This document shows, in pieces, positions 33,959-42,441 of a stretch of 64,000 nt of DNA (its first letter is position 1; every line of letters begins with the position of its first letter). The position numbers and the translations under genes were made by a program. The DNA lies in the NCBI GenBank assembly GCA_963815965.1, contig CAWFIT010000007.1, positions 62,001 to 126,000 of the forward strand, written 5' to 3'. A model generated the notes under the pieces. It worked only from the letters and a program-made list of their open reading frames with translations. It was not told where the DNA came from and did not search any database. Origin of the DNA: DASVFB01 sp963815965. Its GTDB lineage: Bacteria > Actinomycetota > Thermoleophilia > Gaiellales > Gaiellaceae.

Positions 33959-36879
33959 CCCGACGCCGCAGCCGGCGCCAGCGCGTGCGCGCGCTCTTCC
34001 TCGGCGTGAGCCTCACCGTTCCGGCCGCGCTCGTGGAGGAACGCCGCAAGGTGGTCGAGCGCCTGCAGCTCTGCGTACCTCAGGCCGTTTCGGGCGAACG
34101 CCTCGACGGAGTCACGCAGCAGCTGCTCCGCTTCGGCGTCGCGGCCCTGCGCGGCGCGCACGACGCCGAGGGCCATCCGGGTCGTCCACATCGAGAGCTG
34201 GTCCTCGGGGCCGACCGCCTCGATCGCCTGCAGCGCGAGCCGCTCGGCCTCGTCGATCTTGCCTCGCGCGACCAGCGTTTGCGAGAGAAAACGCTGGGCC
34301 TCGCAGAGGTGCCCGCGGTCGCCGATTCGCTTGAGAGCGCGGACCGACTCCCGCAGGATCGCTTCGGACTCGTCGTCCCGCCCGCTGCTCTGGAGCAGGC
34401 GGCCGAGATACATCTGCGCGGAGCCGACACCGGGGGAGTTGCCGATGTCCGTGTAGAGCTGGATCAGCTCGCGGTAAGAGCGCTCGGCCTCGTTGTAACG
34501 GCCCTGGATCTCGGCCAGCCACGCCTGGGTTCCCAGTGCGGCCGCACGCGCCCGGACGCTGCCGCTCTCCTCAGCAAGCTCGGTCGCCTGGCGCGCGAGT
34601 GACTCCGCCTCGACGACGTCGAGCGAGATGATCGCGTTCTGCGCCACGGCCTGGATGATGATGGCTTCGAGATCCTTTCGGCCCGCGGCGCGGACGAACG
34701 CGAGAGCCTTGTGGCCGATCCGCTCGACCTCGGCGAAGTCGCTGCGCACCGACGCGATGAGCCCAGCAGCTGCGTAGACGTCGAACCGCGCGTCGACGTC
34801 GTCGTCGTCCTTCAGCACCTCGTCTGCCTTCTCGATCAGCGTGAGCGCCTCGTCTGCATCGGCGTTCCGGTAGAGGGCCATCTCGCTGAGCGCCGTGAGC
34901 GCACGGCCCTCGATGCGCCGCTCGCCCGCCGCCTCGGCCTCTGTGACGACCTGCTCCATCTCGACGGCTACCGTCTGCATGTCCTGCAGACGCCAGGCCG
35001 CGAGCGCCGCGAGGTAGCGGCGGCGCAGCGTCGGCTCGAGCTCGAGCGCGCGCAGGAGCTGCGAGCGTCCTGTCTGGAACGCCTCCCGGTTCAGCGCGCG
35101 CTTGCCGGCCCCCTCGAGGGCCGTCGCGGCGCGCAGCCTGAGCTCCTCGGGCGCCGCGCCCTCCAGCTCTTCGCGCAGGCAGACCGCGCGGTCGAGGTGG
35201 TACGCGCGAATCTCCATCAACTCGTCGCCCGTGCGGTCGTGGAGCCAGCGCGCGAACAACTCGTGCAGCTCGGCGCGCCTCGCCTTGCTCACGCCTTCGT
35301 ATGCGACCTCGGCGATCAGGATGTGCTTGAAGCGGAACGCCCGCTCGCCCGCGATCGTCGAGCGCTCCTCGGCGAGGACGAGCTCACGGTCGATTAATGC
35401 ATCGAGTAGCGCGTCCGCGTCGAGCCCCGGAGCGAGCTGTTCCAATGCGCCGTGCCAGAAGACTCTGCCGATCACCGAGGCCCGTTGGAGCACCTGCTTC
35501 TGGTCCGGCGGCAGAGCGTCGATCCGCGCGGCGATCAACGCGTGGATCGTGTCGGGGATGACGTTGCCGTCGCCGCCGCTCTCCGCGAGCATCCGTAGCG
35601 TCTCCTCGAGGAAGAGCGGGTTCCCCTCCGCCTTCTCGAGCACGAGCGCACGCTGCTCAGGAGTCAGCGCGCCGTCCGGCTGGAGGCCCTCGGCGAGCTG
35701 CTCGCTCTCGTCGGGAGTGAGCGGCGCCAGCTCGATCGCGGTCGCCCGGAGGTTGCCTCCTCCCCACGACGGCTTCAGCTCGAGCAGCTCGGGACGCGTC
35801 ACGCAAATGATCAGCAGCGGCGCGTCGCGAACCGCCCGGGCGATGTGCTCGATCACGTGCAGGAGCGGCTCCTCTGCCCAGTGGATGTCCTCGAAGACGA
35901 GCACGAGCGGCTGCATGAGCGCGAACTCCTCCGCCCACGCGCGCGCGGCCCACAGCAGCTCCTCGCGCTTGTGCTCGCGCTCGCTTGCCCCGAGCAGTCC
36001 AGCCGCGGTGGCGAGGAGGTCGGCGATCGCGTCGCTCTCGCAGCACGCACGCAGCTTGTCGAATGCCTCGGCGACGGGATCGTCGTCGCTGATGCCGGCT
36101 GACTGCTTGACCATCTCGGCGAGCGCCCAGTACGTAACGCCTTCCCCGAAGGGCAGGCTGCGGCCGCGCAGGATCGTCGCCCGCTCGATGCCTTCGGCGA
36201 ACTCGCGGATGAGCCGGCTCTTGCCGATGCCCGGCTCTCCGAAAACGGTGACGAGGTGCGCGCGGCGGTCGCGTACCGCCCTCGCGTACGTGTTGTGCAG
36301 GAGGTCCAGCTCGACGTCGCGTCCGACGAACGGGGCGGCGGTAAGCGCGCGCCCGGGCTGGGAGGTGATCTCGACAAGCCGCCACGACGGGAGCGGCTCG
36401 GGGCGTCCGGCCACAAGCACCGACTCGCTCGGCTCGGCGACGACGCGCCCGTCCACGAGCCGGCGCACGCCCGGGCCGATCAGGATCGCGTCCTCCGGCG
36501 CGGCCTGCTGGAGCCGCGCGGCGAGGTTCACGGCCTCACCCGTGGCGAAAGTGGACTCGGCGTCCTCGACGACGACCTCGCCGGCCTCGACGCCGATGCG
36601 AACCTTCAGTCCGAGCTCCGTGACGGCGGGCACGATCTGCAGAGCCGCCCGCAGGGCGCGCTCGGCGTCGTCCTCGTGCGCCAGCGGCACGCCGAACGCG
36701 GCCATCACGGCGTCGCCGGCGAACTTCTCGACGGTGCCGCCGTGCGTCAGGATGCAGCGCGAGACGTCGTCGAAGTAGCGGTTGACGCGCTGGCGGACGA
36801 CCTCGGGATCGGCACCTGAGACGAGGCCGGTCGAGTCCACGAGATCGACGAAAAGGACGGTTGCCAGCTTCCGTTCCAT
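33955..36879 (-). CDS. Class III nucleotide cyclase / STAND ATPase / TPR regulator (third copy)
   Basis: 974 residues, same architecture as the protein encoded at 22872: cyclase domain (LFVDLVDST and FAGDAVMAAFG metal motifs, NLAARLQ), P-loop GEPGIGKSRLI near 228, Walker B VFEDIHWAEE, EGNPLFLEETL, and a TPR-rich C-terminal half. Both active-site Asp residues and the Asn-Arg pair are intact. Target unknown. It starts head-to-head with the phosphomannomutase gene, each with a leaderless-type -10. Confidence 0.87.
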   Translation of the reverse strand: MERKLATVLFVDLVDSTGLVSGADPEVVRQRVNRYFDDVSRCILTHGGTVEKFAGDAVMAAFGVPLAHEDDAERALRAALQIVPAVTELGLKVRIGVEAGEVVVEDAESTFATGEAVNLAARLQQAAPEDAILIGPGVRRLVDGRVVAEPSESVLVAGRPEPLPSWRLVEITSQPGRALTAAPFVGRDVELDLLHNTYARAVRDRRAHLVTVFGEPGIGKSRLIREFAEGIERATILRGRSLPFGEGVTYWALAEMVKQSAGISDDDPVAEAFDKLRACCESDAIADLLATAAGLLGASEREHKREELLWAARAWAEEFALMQPLVLVFEDIHWAEEPLLHVIEHIARAVRDAPLLIICVTRPELLELKPSWGGGNLRATAIELAPLTPDESEQLAEGLQPDGALTPEQRALVLEKAEGNPLFLEETLRMLAESGGDGNVIPDTIHALIAARIDALPPDQKQVLQRASVIGRVFWHGALEQLAPGLDADALLDALIDRELVLAEERSTIAGERAFRFKHILIAEVAYEGVSKARRAELHELFARWLHDRTGDELMEIRAYHLDRAVCLREELEGAAPEELRLRAATALEGAGKRALNREAFQTGRSQLLRALELEPTLRRRYLAALAAWRLQDMQTVAVEMEQVVTEAEAAGERRIEGRALTALSEMALYRNADADEALTLIEKADEVLKDDDDVDARFDVYAAAGLIASVRSDFAEVERIGHKALAFVRAAGRKDLEAIIIQAVAQNAIISLDVVEAESLARQATELAEESGSVRARAAALGTQAWLAEIQGRYNEAERSYRELIQLYTDIGNSPGVGSAQMYLGRLLQSSGRDDESEAILRESVRALKRIGDRGHLCEAQRFLSQTLVARGKIDEAERLALQAIEAVGPEDQLSMWTTRMALGVVRAAQGRDAEAEQLLRDSVEAFARNGLRYAELQALDHLAAFLHERGRNGEAHAEEERAHALAPAAASG

Positions 36880-36885
36880 GCATCA

Positions 36886-36891
36886 AGTGTA
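36886..36891 (-). promoter_or_regulatory. Minus-10 element of the third cyclase gene
   Basis: TACACT on the minus strand, six bases before the ATG at 36879. Confidence 0.4.
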
Positions 36892-36923
36892 GGCAGCGGG
36901 GACTGTGCTACGCAGGCTTCCCG

Positions 36924-36929
36924 TAGCAT
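36924..36929 (+). promoter_or_regulatory. Minus-10 element of the phosphomannomutase operon
   Basis: TAGCAT seven bases before the GTG at 36937. Confidence 0.35.
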
Positions 36930-36936
36930 CCGCGCG

Positions 36937-38283
36937 GTGCTGGATCCCACTGTTTTCAAGGCGTACGACGTCCGTGGGATCTACGGCGAGCAGCTCGACG
37001 AGGAGGGCGCGTACGCGATCGGCCGCGCCTACGTGGAAGAGTTCACGCCGAAGCGCATCGCGGTCGGCCGCGACATGCGCGTGCACGCGCCCGCGATGGC
37101 CGCGGCCGTCATCTCAGGTGCCACGGACGGCGGCGTCGACGTTCTGGACCTCGGGATGGTCGGGACCGAGATGCTCTATTTCGCCGTGGGCGAGCTCGGC
37201 CTCGACGGTGGGATCGAGGTCACCGCGTCGCACAATCCGAAGGAGTACACGGGCATGAAGATCGTCCGGGGCGGCGCGCTGCCCGTCGGCGGCGAATCGG
37301 GGCTCCTGCAGGTGCGCGACCGAGCCCTGGCCCTTGCGGCCACGCCCCAGGGACAGTCCCTGGGACAGGTGCGTTTGGAAGATGTCTATCCGGCCTTCGT
37401 CGAGCGAGTGCTCTCGTTCGTGGACGTCGAGGCGATCGACCCGTTGCGCGTCGTGATCGACGCCGCGAACGGGATGGCGGGCGCGATGCTGCCGCCGGTG
37501 CTGGTGCGGCTGCCGGTCGAAGCGGTGACCTGTTACTTCGAGCCTGACGGAACCTTCCCCAACCATGAGCCGAATCCGCTACTGCCGGAGAACCGAGAGT
37601 TCATCGTCGCCAAGACCCGCGAGTCGGCCGCCGATCTCGGGGTCGCGTACGACGGCGACGCCGACCGGTGCTTCTTCGTCGACGACACCGGGGAGTTCGT
37701 CCCAGGCGACTTCGTGACCGCGCTACTCGCGGAGTCGATCCTCGAAAAGGAGCCCGGCGGCAAGGTGATCTACGACGTGCGCGCCTCGTGGGCTGTGCCC
37801 GAGACGATCGAGCGCGCCGGCGGTGTGCCGCTCGTGAACCGAGTCGGCCATGCGTACATCAAGCACCGCATGCGCGAGGAGAACGCCGTGTTCGCCGGCG
37901 AGGTGTCGGCGCACTACTACTTCCGCGATTTCTCACAGGCCGACTCGGGCGTGATCCCGTTCCTGCTCATGCTCGAGCTGATCTCGAAGCGCCGCCGCAA
38001 GCTTTCGGAGATCCTCGAGCCGTACCGGTCGCGCTACTTCATCACGGGCGAGATCAACACGCCGGTGCGCGACGTCGACGCGAAGCTGCGGGAACTCGAG
38101 GAGCGCTTCGCTCCGGAGGGTTCGGTCTCGCATCTCGACGGGGTCTCCGTCATCGCGGACGACTGGCACTTCAACGTGCGCCCGTCGAACACGGAGCCGC
38201 TGCTGCGGCTGAACCTCGAAGCGCGCTCACGCGAGCTGATGGAACGGAAGCGCGACGAGGTGCTCGAGGTCATTCACAGGTGA
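36937..38283 (+). CDS. manB: Phosphomannomutase/phosphoglucomutase
   Basis: 448 residues, standard length. It interconverts mannose or glucose 1- and 6-phosphates, feeding GDP-mannose or glycan synthesis. The active-site serine loop EVTASHNPKEYTGMK (near 98), metal loop YDGDADRCFF (near 230), sugar-specificity loop AGEVSAHYYFRDF and phosphate-binding RPSNTEPLLRLN are all intact. Residues about 131-139 (ATPQGQSLG) come from an in-frame copy of a palindromic repeat. A thioesterase gene follows with a GTGA overlap. Confidence 0.9.
   Translation: MLDPTVFKAYDVRGIYGEQLDEEGAYAIGRAYVEEFTPKRIAVGRDMRVHAPAMAAAVISGATDGGVDVLDLGMVGTEMLYFAVGELGLDGGIEVTASHNPKEYTGMKIVRGGALPVGGESGLLQVRDRALALAATPQGQSLGQVRLEDVYPAFVERVLSFVDVEAIDPLRVVIDAANGMAGAMLPPVLVRLPVEAVTCYFEPDGTFPNHEPNPLLPENREFIVAKTRESAADLGVAYDGDADRCFFVDDTGEFVPGDFVTALLAESILEKEPGGKVIYDVRASWAVPETIERAGGVPLVNRVGHAYIKHRMREENAVFAGEVSAHYYFRDFSQADSGVIPFLLMLELISKRRRKLSEILEPYRSRYFITGEINTPVRDVDAKLRELEERFAPEGSVSHLDGVSVIADDWHFNVRPSNTEPLLRLNLEARSRELMERKRDEVLEVIHR
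37344..37371 (+). repeat. In-gene copy of the GGGAC-GTCCC palindromic repeat
   Basis: GCCCCAGGGACAGTCCCTGG and the following GACAGGTG lie in frame within the phosphomannomutase gene, in a loop between the first and second domains. It matches 23 of 27 bases with the unit at 9286 and encodes PQGQSLGQ. Confidence 0.6.
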
Positions 38284-38714
38284 AGGCGCCATTCAAGTTC
38301 TCGACACGCACGCGCGTCGGCTTCTCCGACACGGACGCGCAGGGAATCGTCTACTACGGGCGGTACCTGCCGTACCTCGATCTCGCCCGGGTCGAGTACC
38401 ACCGCAAGCTCGGTCTCCTGGGCATGGAGGTTGGCGAGCCCGGAGTCGAGTTCGTAATGCGCGCGTTGACGATCGAATACCACGCGCCCGCAATGTTCGA
38501 CGACGAGCTCGAGCTCTTCATCCGCGTCGCGCGCATCGGACGCACGAGCGCGACGTACGAGTGCGCCGCATACCGCGTGCGCGACGACCTACTCCTCGTC
38601 ACGGCGACGCAGACCCCTGTGCTCGTCGACCTCGACCAGCGCAAGGCGTGCGAGATCCCGCAGCACTTCCGCGACACGATTCGCGCGTTCGAGGGAGATG
38701 ATGTCGCCCTCTAG
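38280..38714 (+). CDS. Hotdog-fold acyl-CoA thioesterase (4-hydroxybenzoyl-CoA type)
   Basis: 144 residues from the GTG overlapping the upstream stop. The hotdog signature RVGFSDTDAQGIVYYGRYLPYLDLAR contains the catalytic Asp (position D-x-x-G-x-V-Y). Single domain, cytosolic, probably tetrameric. The acyl substrate is unknown. It overlaps the next small gene by 17 bases. Confidence 0.85.
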   Translation: MKAPFKFSTRTRVGFSDTDAQGIVYYGRYLPYLDLARVEYHRKLGLLGMEVGEPGVEFVMRALTIEYHAPAMFDDELELFIRVARIGRTSATYECAAYRVRDDLLLVTATQTPVLVDLDQRKACEIPQHFRDTIRAFEGDDVAL

Positions 38715-39021
38715 CTCGGGCGCGCTCGAGGCCGTCGAGCGCATCCTCAACCGCGGCGGCGAGCCCGGCGTCGTGCTGCAGCAGGTGGTGGATGCGCTCC
38801 ATGCGCGGACGGCCGCTTGGGTCGGGATCGCGTTCGTCGAGGTCAACGGCGTCGAACTCGGCCCGAGTGCCGGGGCGGCCGCGCCGCCCGCGGACGCCCA
38901 GCGGCATCTGATCGAGCGACGGGGACACAAGATCGCGGAGCTCTGGGCGAGCGCCGACGCCGATCCCACACTCTTTGCGCGCGTCGCCGTGATCGTCTCG
39001 CCGTACTGCGCGCGCCTGTGA
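38698..39021 (+). CDS. Small GAF-like protein
   Basis: 107 residues. ALEAVERILNRGGEPGVVLQ followed by WVGIAFVEVNG resembles a minimal GAF domain, too short to contain a complete pocket. It starts inside the thioesterase gene (ATGATG with AGGGAG upstream), so translation is coupled. Function unknown. A hairpin terminator follows its stop. Confidence 0.6.
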   Translation: MMSPSSSGALEAVERILNRGGEPGVVLQQVVDALHARTAAWVGIAFVEVNGVELGPSAGAAAPPADAQRHLIERRGHKIAELWASADADPTLFARVAVIVSPYCARL

Positions 39022-39026
39022 GCGCG

Positions 39027-39057
39027 CGCTCGGCCGGTCCCGCACGACGGCCGAGCG
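39027..39057 (+). terminator. Hairpin terminator after the phosphomannomutase operon
   Basis: CGCTCGGCCG pairs perfectly with CGGCCGAGCG across an 11-base loop, six bases after the stop at 39021. A pyrimidine-rich stretch follows. Confidence 0.55.
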
Positions 39058-39172
39058 ACGCTGCTCGTTCCCCTCCCTCTCCCCTCACACACCTTGTACG
39101 CGAAAACCGGCGCCCTGTCATCCCTCGCACGAGGTACCCCGCTCGATCGAGTGACGATCCCTCGTTCGAGGG

Positions 39173-39673
39173 TCAGCCGACGAGCGCGCCCACGCCGAGC
39201 GCGTCGGGAAGCCGGGCACTCCACTCCTCGATGGCGTCCCAGTCGCGGAGATCGCCGGCCGGGATGCGCGAGAACGGGAAGTGCAGCGTCTCGGGGACGA
39301 TGGCGCCGCCGAACAAGCCGACGCTCACCGGTTCGACGCCCGGGAAGCGCGCGAGTGCGGCGTAGAACTGCTTCCGGGCGCCTTCCCACTGCTCTGGGTC
39401 GTCCTTGAGAGGCCCGAGCGCGAACACCGCGAGCGGCCGGTCGCCCAGCTCGGCGGCGAACCTGTGCAGGAACGCGCGTGCGTCTGCATGCCAGCGGCCC
39501 ATGTACAGGGGCGCACCGAGCACGACTGCTTGGTACTCGTCGAGCGACCGCACGCGGTTCGCGGCAAGAGTGTGCGCCTCGACGCCCGCTGCTGCGAGCC
39601 GAGCGGCGATCGCCTCCGCGACCTCGTGCGTCGAACCGTGTTTCGTTGCGTATGCGATGAGGATCTCGTTCAT
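39173..39673 (-). CDS. Flavodoxin-domain protein (HemG-like)
   Basis: 166 residues. FMN phosphate loop AYATKHGSTHEVAEAIA at the N-terminus, then VVLGAPLYMGRWHADARAFLHRF, which is typical of the menaquinone-dependent protoporphyrinogen oxidase/flavodoxin group. Whether it oxidises protoporphyrinogen or is a plain electron carrier cannot be settled. It follows rel on the same strand with 48 bases between. Confidence 0.82.
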   Translation of the reverse strand: MNEILIAYATKHGSTHEVAEAIAARLAAAGVEAHTLAANRVRSLDEYQAVVLGAPLYMGRWHADARAFLHRFAAELGDRPLAVFALGPLKDDPEQWEGARKQFYAALARFPGVEPVSVGLFGGAIVPETLHFPFSRIPAGDLRDWDAIEEWSARLPDALGVGALVG

Positions 39674-39721
39674 GTAGCCAGCGAAGCACGCCGGTCTCCT
39701 CGGCGCATCCGGAAAAACCCG

Positions 39722-41929
39722 CTAGGACGGTGTCACTCTGTACGCATCGAAGACCGCCTCGATGTTGCGGAGAGCGGTCAACAGCCCGCGCAGGTCCTTC
39801 ACGTCGCCGATCTCGGCCGTGTACCAGTTCTTCGCCAGCTGGTCGTCCACGATGCCGCCGTAGCTGACGATGTTCGCACCGTGCTCGGCGAACGTCCTGG
39901 CGACGTCCTCGAGCAAACGCGGCCGGTCCCACGATTGGACGGCGATCTGGACACGGAAGCCGCGCTGGACGGCGCCCTCTTCCCACTCGACGGGCGTGAA
40001 GCGTTCCGGGTTCCGCTTCAGCGCCTTCACGTTCGGGCAGTCCTCGCGGTGGATCGTGATGCCCTTGCCAAGTGAGATGTAGCCGACGATCTCGTCGCCG
40101 GGAACGGGCGTGCAGCACTTGGCGAGTCGCACGAGCACGTCGTCCACGCCCTGCACGTTGACGCCGATCTGGCCTGACGAGATCGTCCGCTTCGCCCTCG
40201 TCGGCCGGAGCGGAATCGTCTCTTCCTCGGCGACCTCGTCCGTCTTCAGCCGCTGGATCACCTTCTTGACGATTTGCGACGGGCCGAGCTTGCCCGAGCC
40301 GAGCGCCAGGTAGAAGTCCTCGGCCTTCTTGAAACCCGCTTCGCGGATTACCTGCGCGAGCACCGCCGACCCAGCGAGCTTCTTGTGCGGGAGGTTCTGG
40401 GACTTCAGCGCCTGCTCGAGGGCATCGCGGCCCTTCTGCTCGGTGTCGGCACGGGTCTCGCGCGAGAACCACGCGCGGATCTTGTTCCGAGCGCGCGAGG
40501 ACTTCGCGAGCTTCTCCCAGTCGCGCGAAGGACCGCGACCTGACTTCGACGTGAGGATCTCGACGAAGTCGCCGTTCGCGAGCCGGTAGTGCAGCGGCAC
40601 GATGCGACCGTTCACCTTTGCGCCGACAGTGCGGTGACCGACGTCTGTGTGCACCGCGTATGCGAAGTCGATCGGCGTCGCGCCCGCAGGCAGTGTCTTC
40701 ACCTCGCCCTTCGGTGTGAAGACGTACACCTCGTCCTCGAAGAGGTCCGTGCGGAATGTCTTCAGAAACTCGACCGAGCCTGCCTCGGTCTCACTCGTGT
40801 CCATCAGCTGCTTGACCCACTCACGCCACTCCGCGTCGGCGGGACGGCCTTTGCCGGTCTTGTACGCCCAGTGCGCGGCGATCCCGAGCTCCGCGGTCTC
40901 GTGCATCTCGCGCGTGCGCAGCTGAATCTCGAGCGGCCGGCCCTCCGGGCCGATCACCGTCGTGTGCAGCGAGCGGTAGCGGTTGACCTTCGGCATCGCG
41001 ACGAAGTCCTTGAAGCGGCCGGGCATCGGCTTCCAGAGCGAGTGGATGAGCCCGAGCGCGCCGTAGCAGTCGCGCGTCCCCTCGTCACCGATACGCTCGA
41101 CGATGACGCGCATCGCCGTGAGGTCGTAGATCTCGTTGAACTCGCGGCCCTTCTTGGCCATCTTGTCGTAGATGGAATAGAAGTGCTTCGCGCGGCCGAG
41201 GATCTCGGCGGGGATGTCGACCTTGTCGAGCTCCGACTTGAGCACGGCCGCCGCCTCGCGCACATGCGCCTCGCGGTCGGCGCGGCGCTCGGTGACCATC
41301 GCCTTGATTTCGGCGTACTTCCGCGGGTGCAGCGCCTGGAACGCGAGGTCCTCGAGCTCCCACTTCATCTGGTGAATGCCGAGCCGGTGCGCGAGCGGCG
41401 CGTAGACCTCGAGCGTCTCCTTCGCCTTCTGCACCTGCTTCTGCTTGCCCAGGTACTCGATCGCGCGCATGTTGTGCAGCCTGTCGGCGAGCTTGATGAG
41501 GATGACGCGGACGTCCTCCGCCATCGCCACGACCATCTTCCGATAGTTCTCGGCCTCGGCCTGCTCGCGCGACTGGAACTGCACGCGCGTCAGCTTCGTG
41601 ACGCCGTCGACGAGTTTGGCGATCTCGTCGCCGAACTCGTCCCTGACCTCGTCGAGCGTCGTGTCCGTGTCCTCGACAACGTCGTGGAGGAGCGCGGCGG
41701 CGATCGTCTCCTCGTCGAGCTTGAGGCTCGCGAGGATCAGCGCCACCCCGTACGGGTGGTGGATGAAGTCCTCGCCTGAGCGCCGCTGCTGCCCTTCATG
41801 GGCGTTCGCGGCAAAGCGAAACGCCCTGCTGAGCAGGTCGCGGTCGACGTTCGGGTTGTAGGCCGCAACCTCTGCGAGCAGCTCCTCGACGAGGCTCTGA
41901 TATCGCTCGTCAAGCTCTACAACTGCCAT
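39722..41929 (-). CDS. rel: Bifunctional (p)ppGpp synthetase/hydrolase Rel
   Basis: 735 residues with the full long RSH layout: HD hydrolase domain (ALLHDVVEDTDTT near 83-95, HNMRAIEY), synthetase domain (AMRVIVERIGDEGTRDCYGA; RYRSLHTTVIGPEGRPLE), TGS (DEVYVFTPKGEVKTLPAGAT near 405), helical/zinc-finger region with AKCCTPVPGDEIVGYI, and ACT at the C-terminus (FRVQIAVQSWDRPRLLEDVA). Both activities look intact. It makes and destroys the stringent alarmone. A leaderless-type -10 precedes the ATG. It is the single long RSH in this window. Confidence 0.95.
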   Translation of the reverse strand: MAVVELDERYQSLVEELLAEVAAYNPNVDRDLLSRAFRFAANAHEGQQRRSGEDFIHHPYGVALILASLKLDEETIAAALLHDVVEDTDTTLDEVRDEFGDEIAKLVDGVTKLTRVQFQSREQAEAENYRKMVVAMAEDVRVILIKLADRLHNMRAIEYLGKQKQVQKAKETLEVYAPLAHRLGIHQMKWELEDLAFQALHPRKYAEIKAMVTERRADREAHVREAAAVLKSELDKVDIPAEILGRAKHFYSIYDKMAKKGREFNEIYDLTAMRVIVERIGDEGTRDCYGALGLIHSLWKPMPGRFKDFVAMPKVNRYRSLHTTVIGPEGRPLEIQLRTREMHETAELGIAAHWAYKTGKGRPADAEWREWVKQLMDTSETEAGSVEFLKTFRTDLFEDEVYVFTPKGEVKTLPAGATPIDFAYAVHTDVGHRTVGAKVNGRIVPLHYRLANGDFVEILTSKSGRGPSRDWEKLAKSSRARNKIRAWFSRETRADTEQKGRDALEQALKSQNLPHKKLAGSAVLAQVIREAGFKKAEDFYLALGSGKLGPSQIVKKVIQRLKTDEVAEEETIPLRPTRAKRTISSGQIGVNVQGVDDVLVRLAKCCTPVPGDEIVGYISLGKGITIHREDCPNVKALKRNPERFTPVEWEEGAVQRGFRVQIAVQSWDRPRLLEDVARTFAEHGANIVSYGGIVDDQLAKNWYTAEIGDVKDLRGLLTALRNIEAVFDAYRVTPS

Positions 41930-41935
41930 GCGATC

Positions 41936-41941
41936 AGTGTA
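41936..41941 (-). promoter_or_regulatory. Minus-10 element of rel
   Basis: TACACT on the minus strand, six bases before the ATG at 41929. Confidence 0.4.
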
Positions 41942-42000
41942 CTCCGGGGGTTTCCGCGTACCTGCCCGGGAGGAAACGTCGTTGTGAAGGGGAAGTGGGC

Positions 42001-42093
42001 ATGCCCATGATCAGACGTTGGCGAGACAGGCGAAGGCTGTTGGAGCTCGCGCGGCTTCTGGCGACGCTGGACGCGTACGCCGAGCGGCGCTAA
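42001..42093 (+). CDS. Possible 30-residue basic peptide
   Basis: ATG-initiated 30-codon frame preceded by an AAGGGGAAG purine block. The product is strongly basic at the start (MPMIRRWRDRRRLLELARLL) and would form an amphipathic helix. It lies divergently upstream of rel. It could be a small protein, a leader peptide for the downstream 97-residue gene, or chance. Confidence 0.3.
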   Translation: MPMIRRWRDRRRLLELARLLATLDAYAERR

Positions 42094-42146
42094 GCAGCAG
42101 TGATACGGTCGGCGCTAACTATCGGCGTCGAGCGTTGGAGGGCAAC

Positions 42147-42440
42147 ATGGCGACCTTCGGAATCACCCACCGGTTTGCCGGCGGGACGAAAGACCAGTAC
42201 GAGGCGAGCATTGCTCGCGTGCATCCACAGGACGGAAGTCTTCCCGAGGGGCAGACCTATCACGCCGCCGGTGCGACCGACGACGGGTGGGTCGTGATCG
42301 CAATCTGGGATACCCGCGAGAGCTGGGAACGCTTCCGCGACGAGACGCTGATGCCGGGATTCGCCGCCCTCGGCGACGCGGGACTGCCCGCGCCTCCGGA
42401 GGAAACGGCGTTCGAGATCCACAACGAGCAGACGGGCTAG
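42147..42440 (+). CDS. Small dimeric alpha/beta-barrel-like protein
   Basis: 97 residues from the ATG with GGAGG six bases upstream (42136-42140). The sequence ATFGITHRFAGGTKDQYEAS and the closing WERFRDETLMPGF resemble small alpha/beta-barrel monooxygenase or YCII-like proteins; no catalytic residues identified. Convergent with recJ, one base between stops. Confidence 0.65.
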   Translation: MATFGITHRFAGGTKDQYEASIARVHPQDGSLPEGQTYHAAGATDDGWVVIAIWDTRESWERFRDETLMPGFAALGDAGLPAPPEETAFEIHNEQTG

Positions 42441-42441
42441 C

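Noticed and set aside
40589..41779. 396-codon frame opposite rel
   Set aside because: Antisense shadow of a well-conserved long RSH gene.
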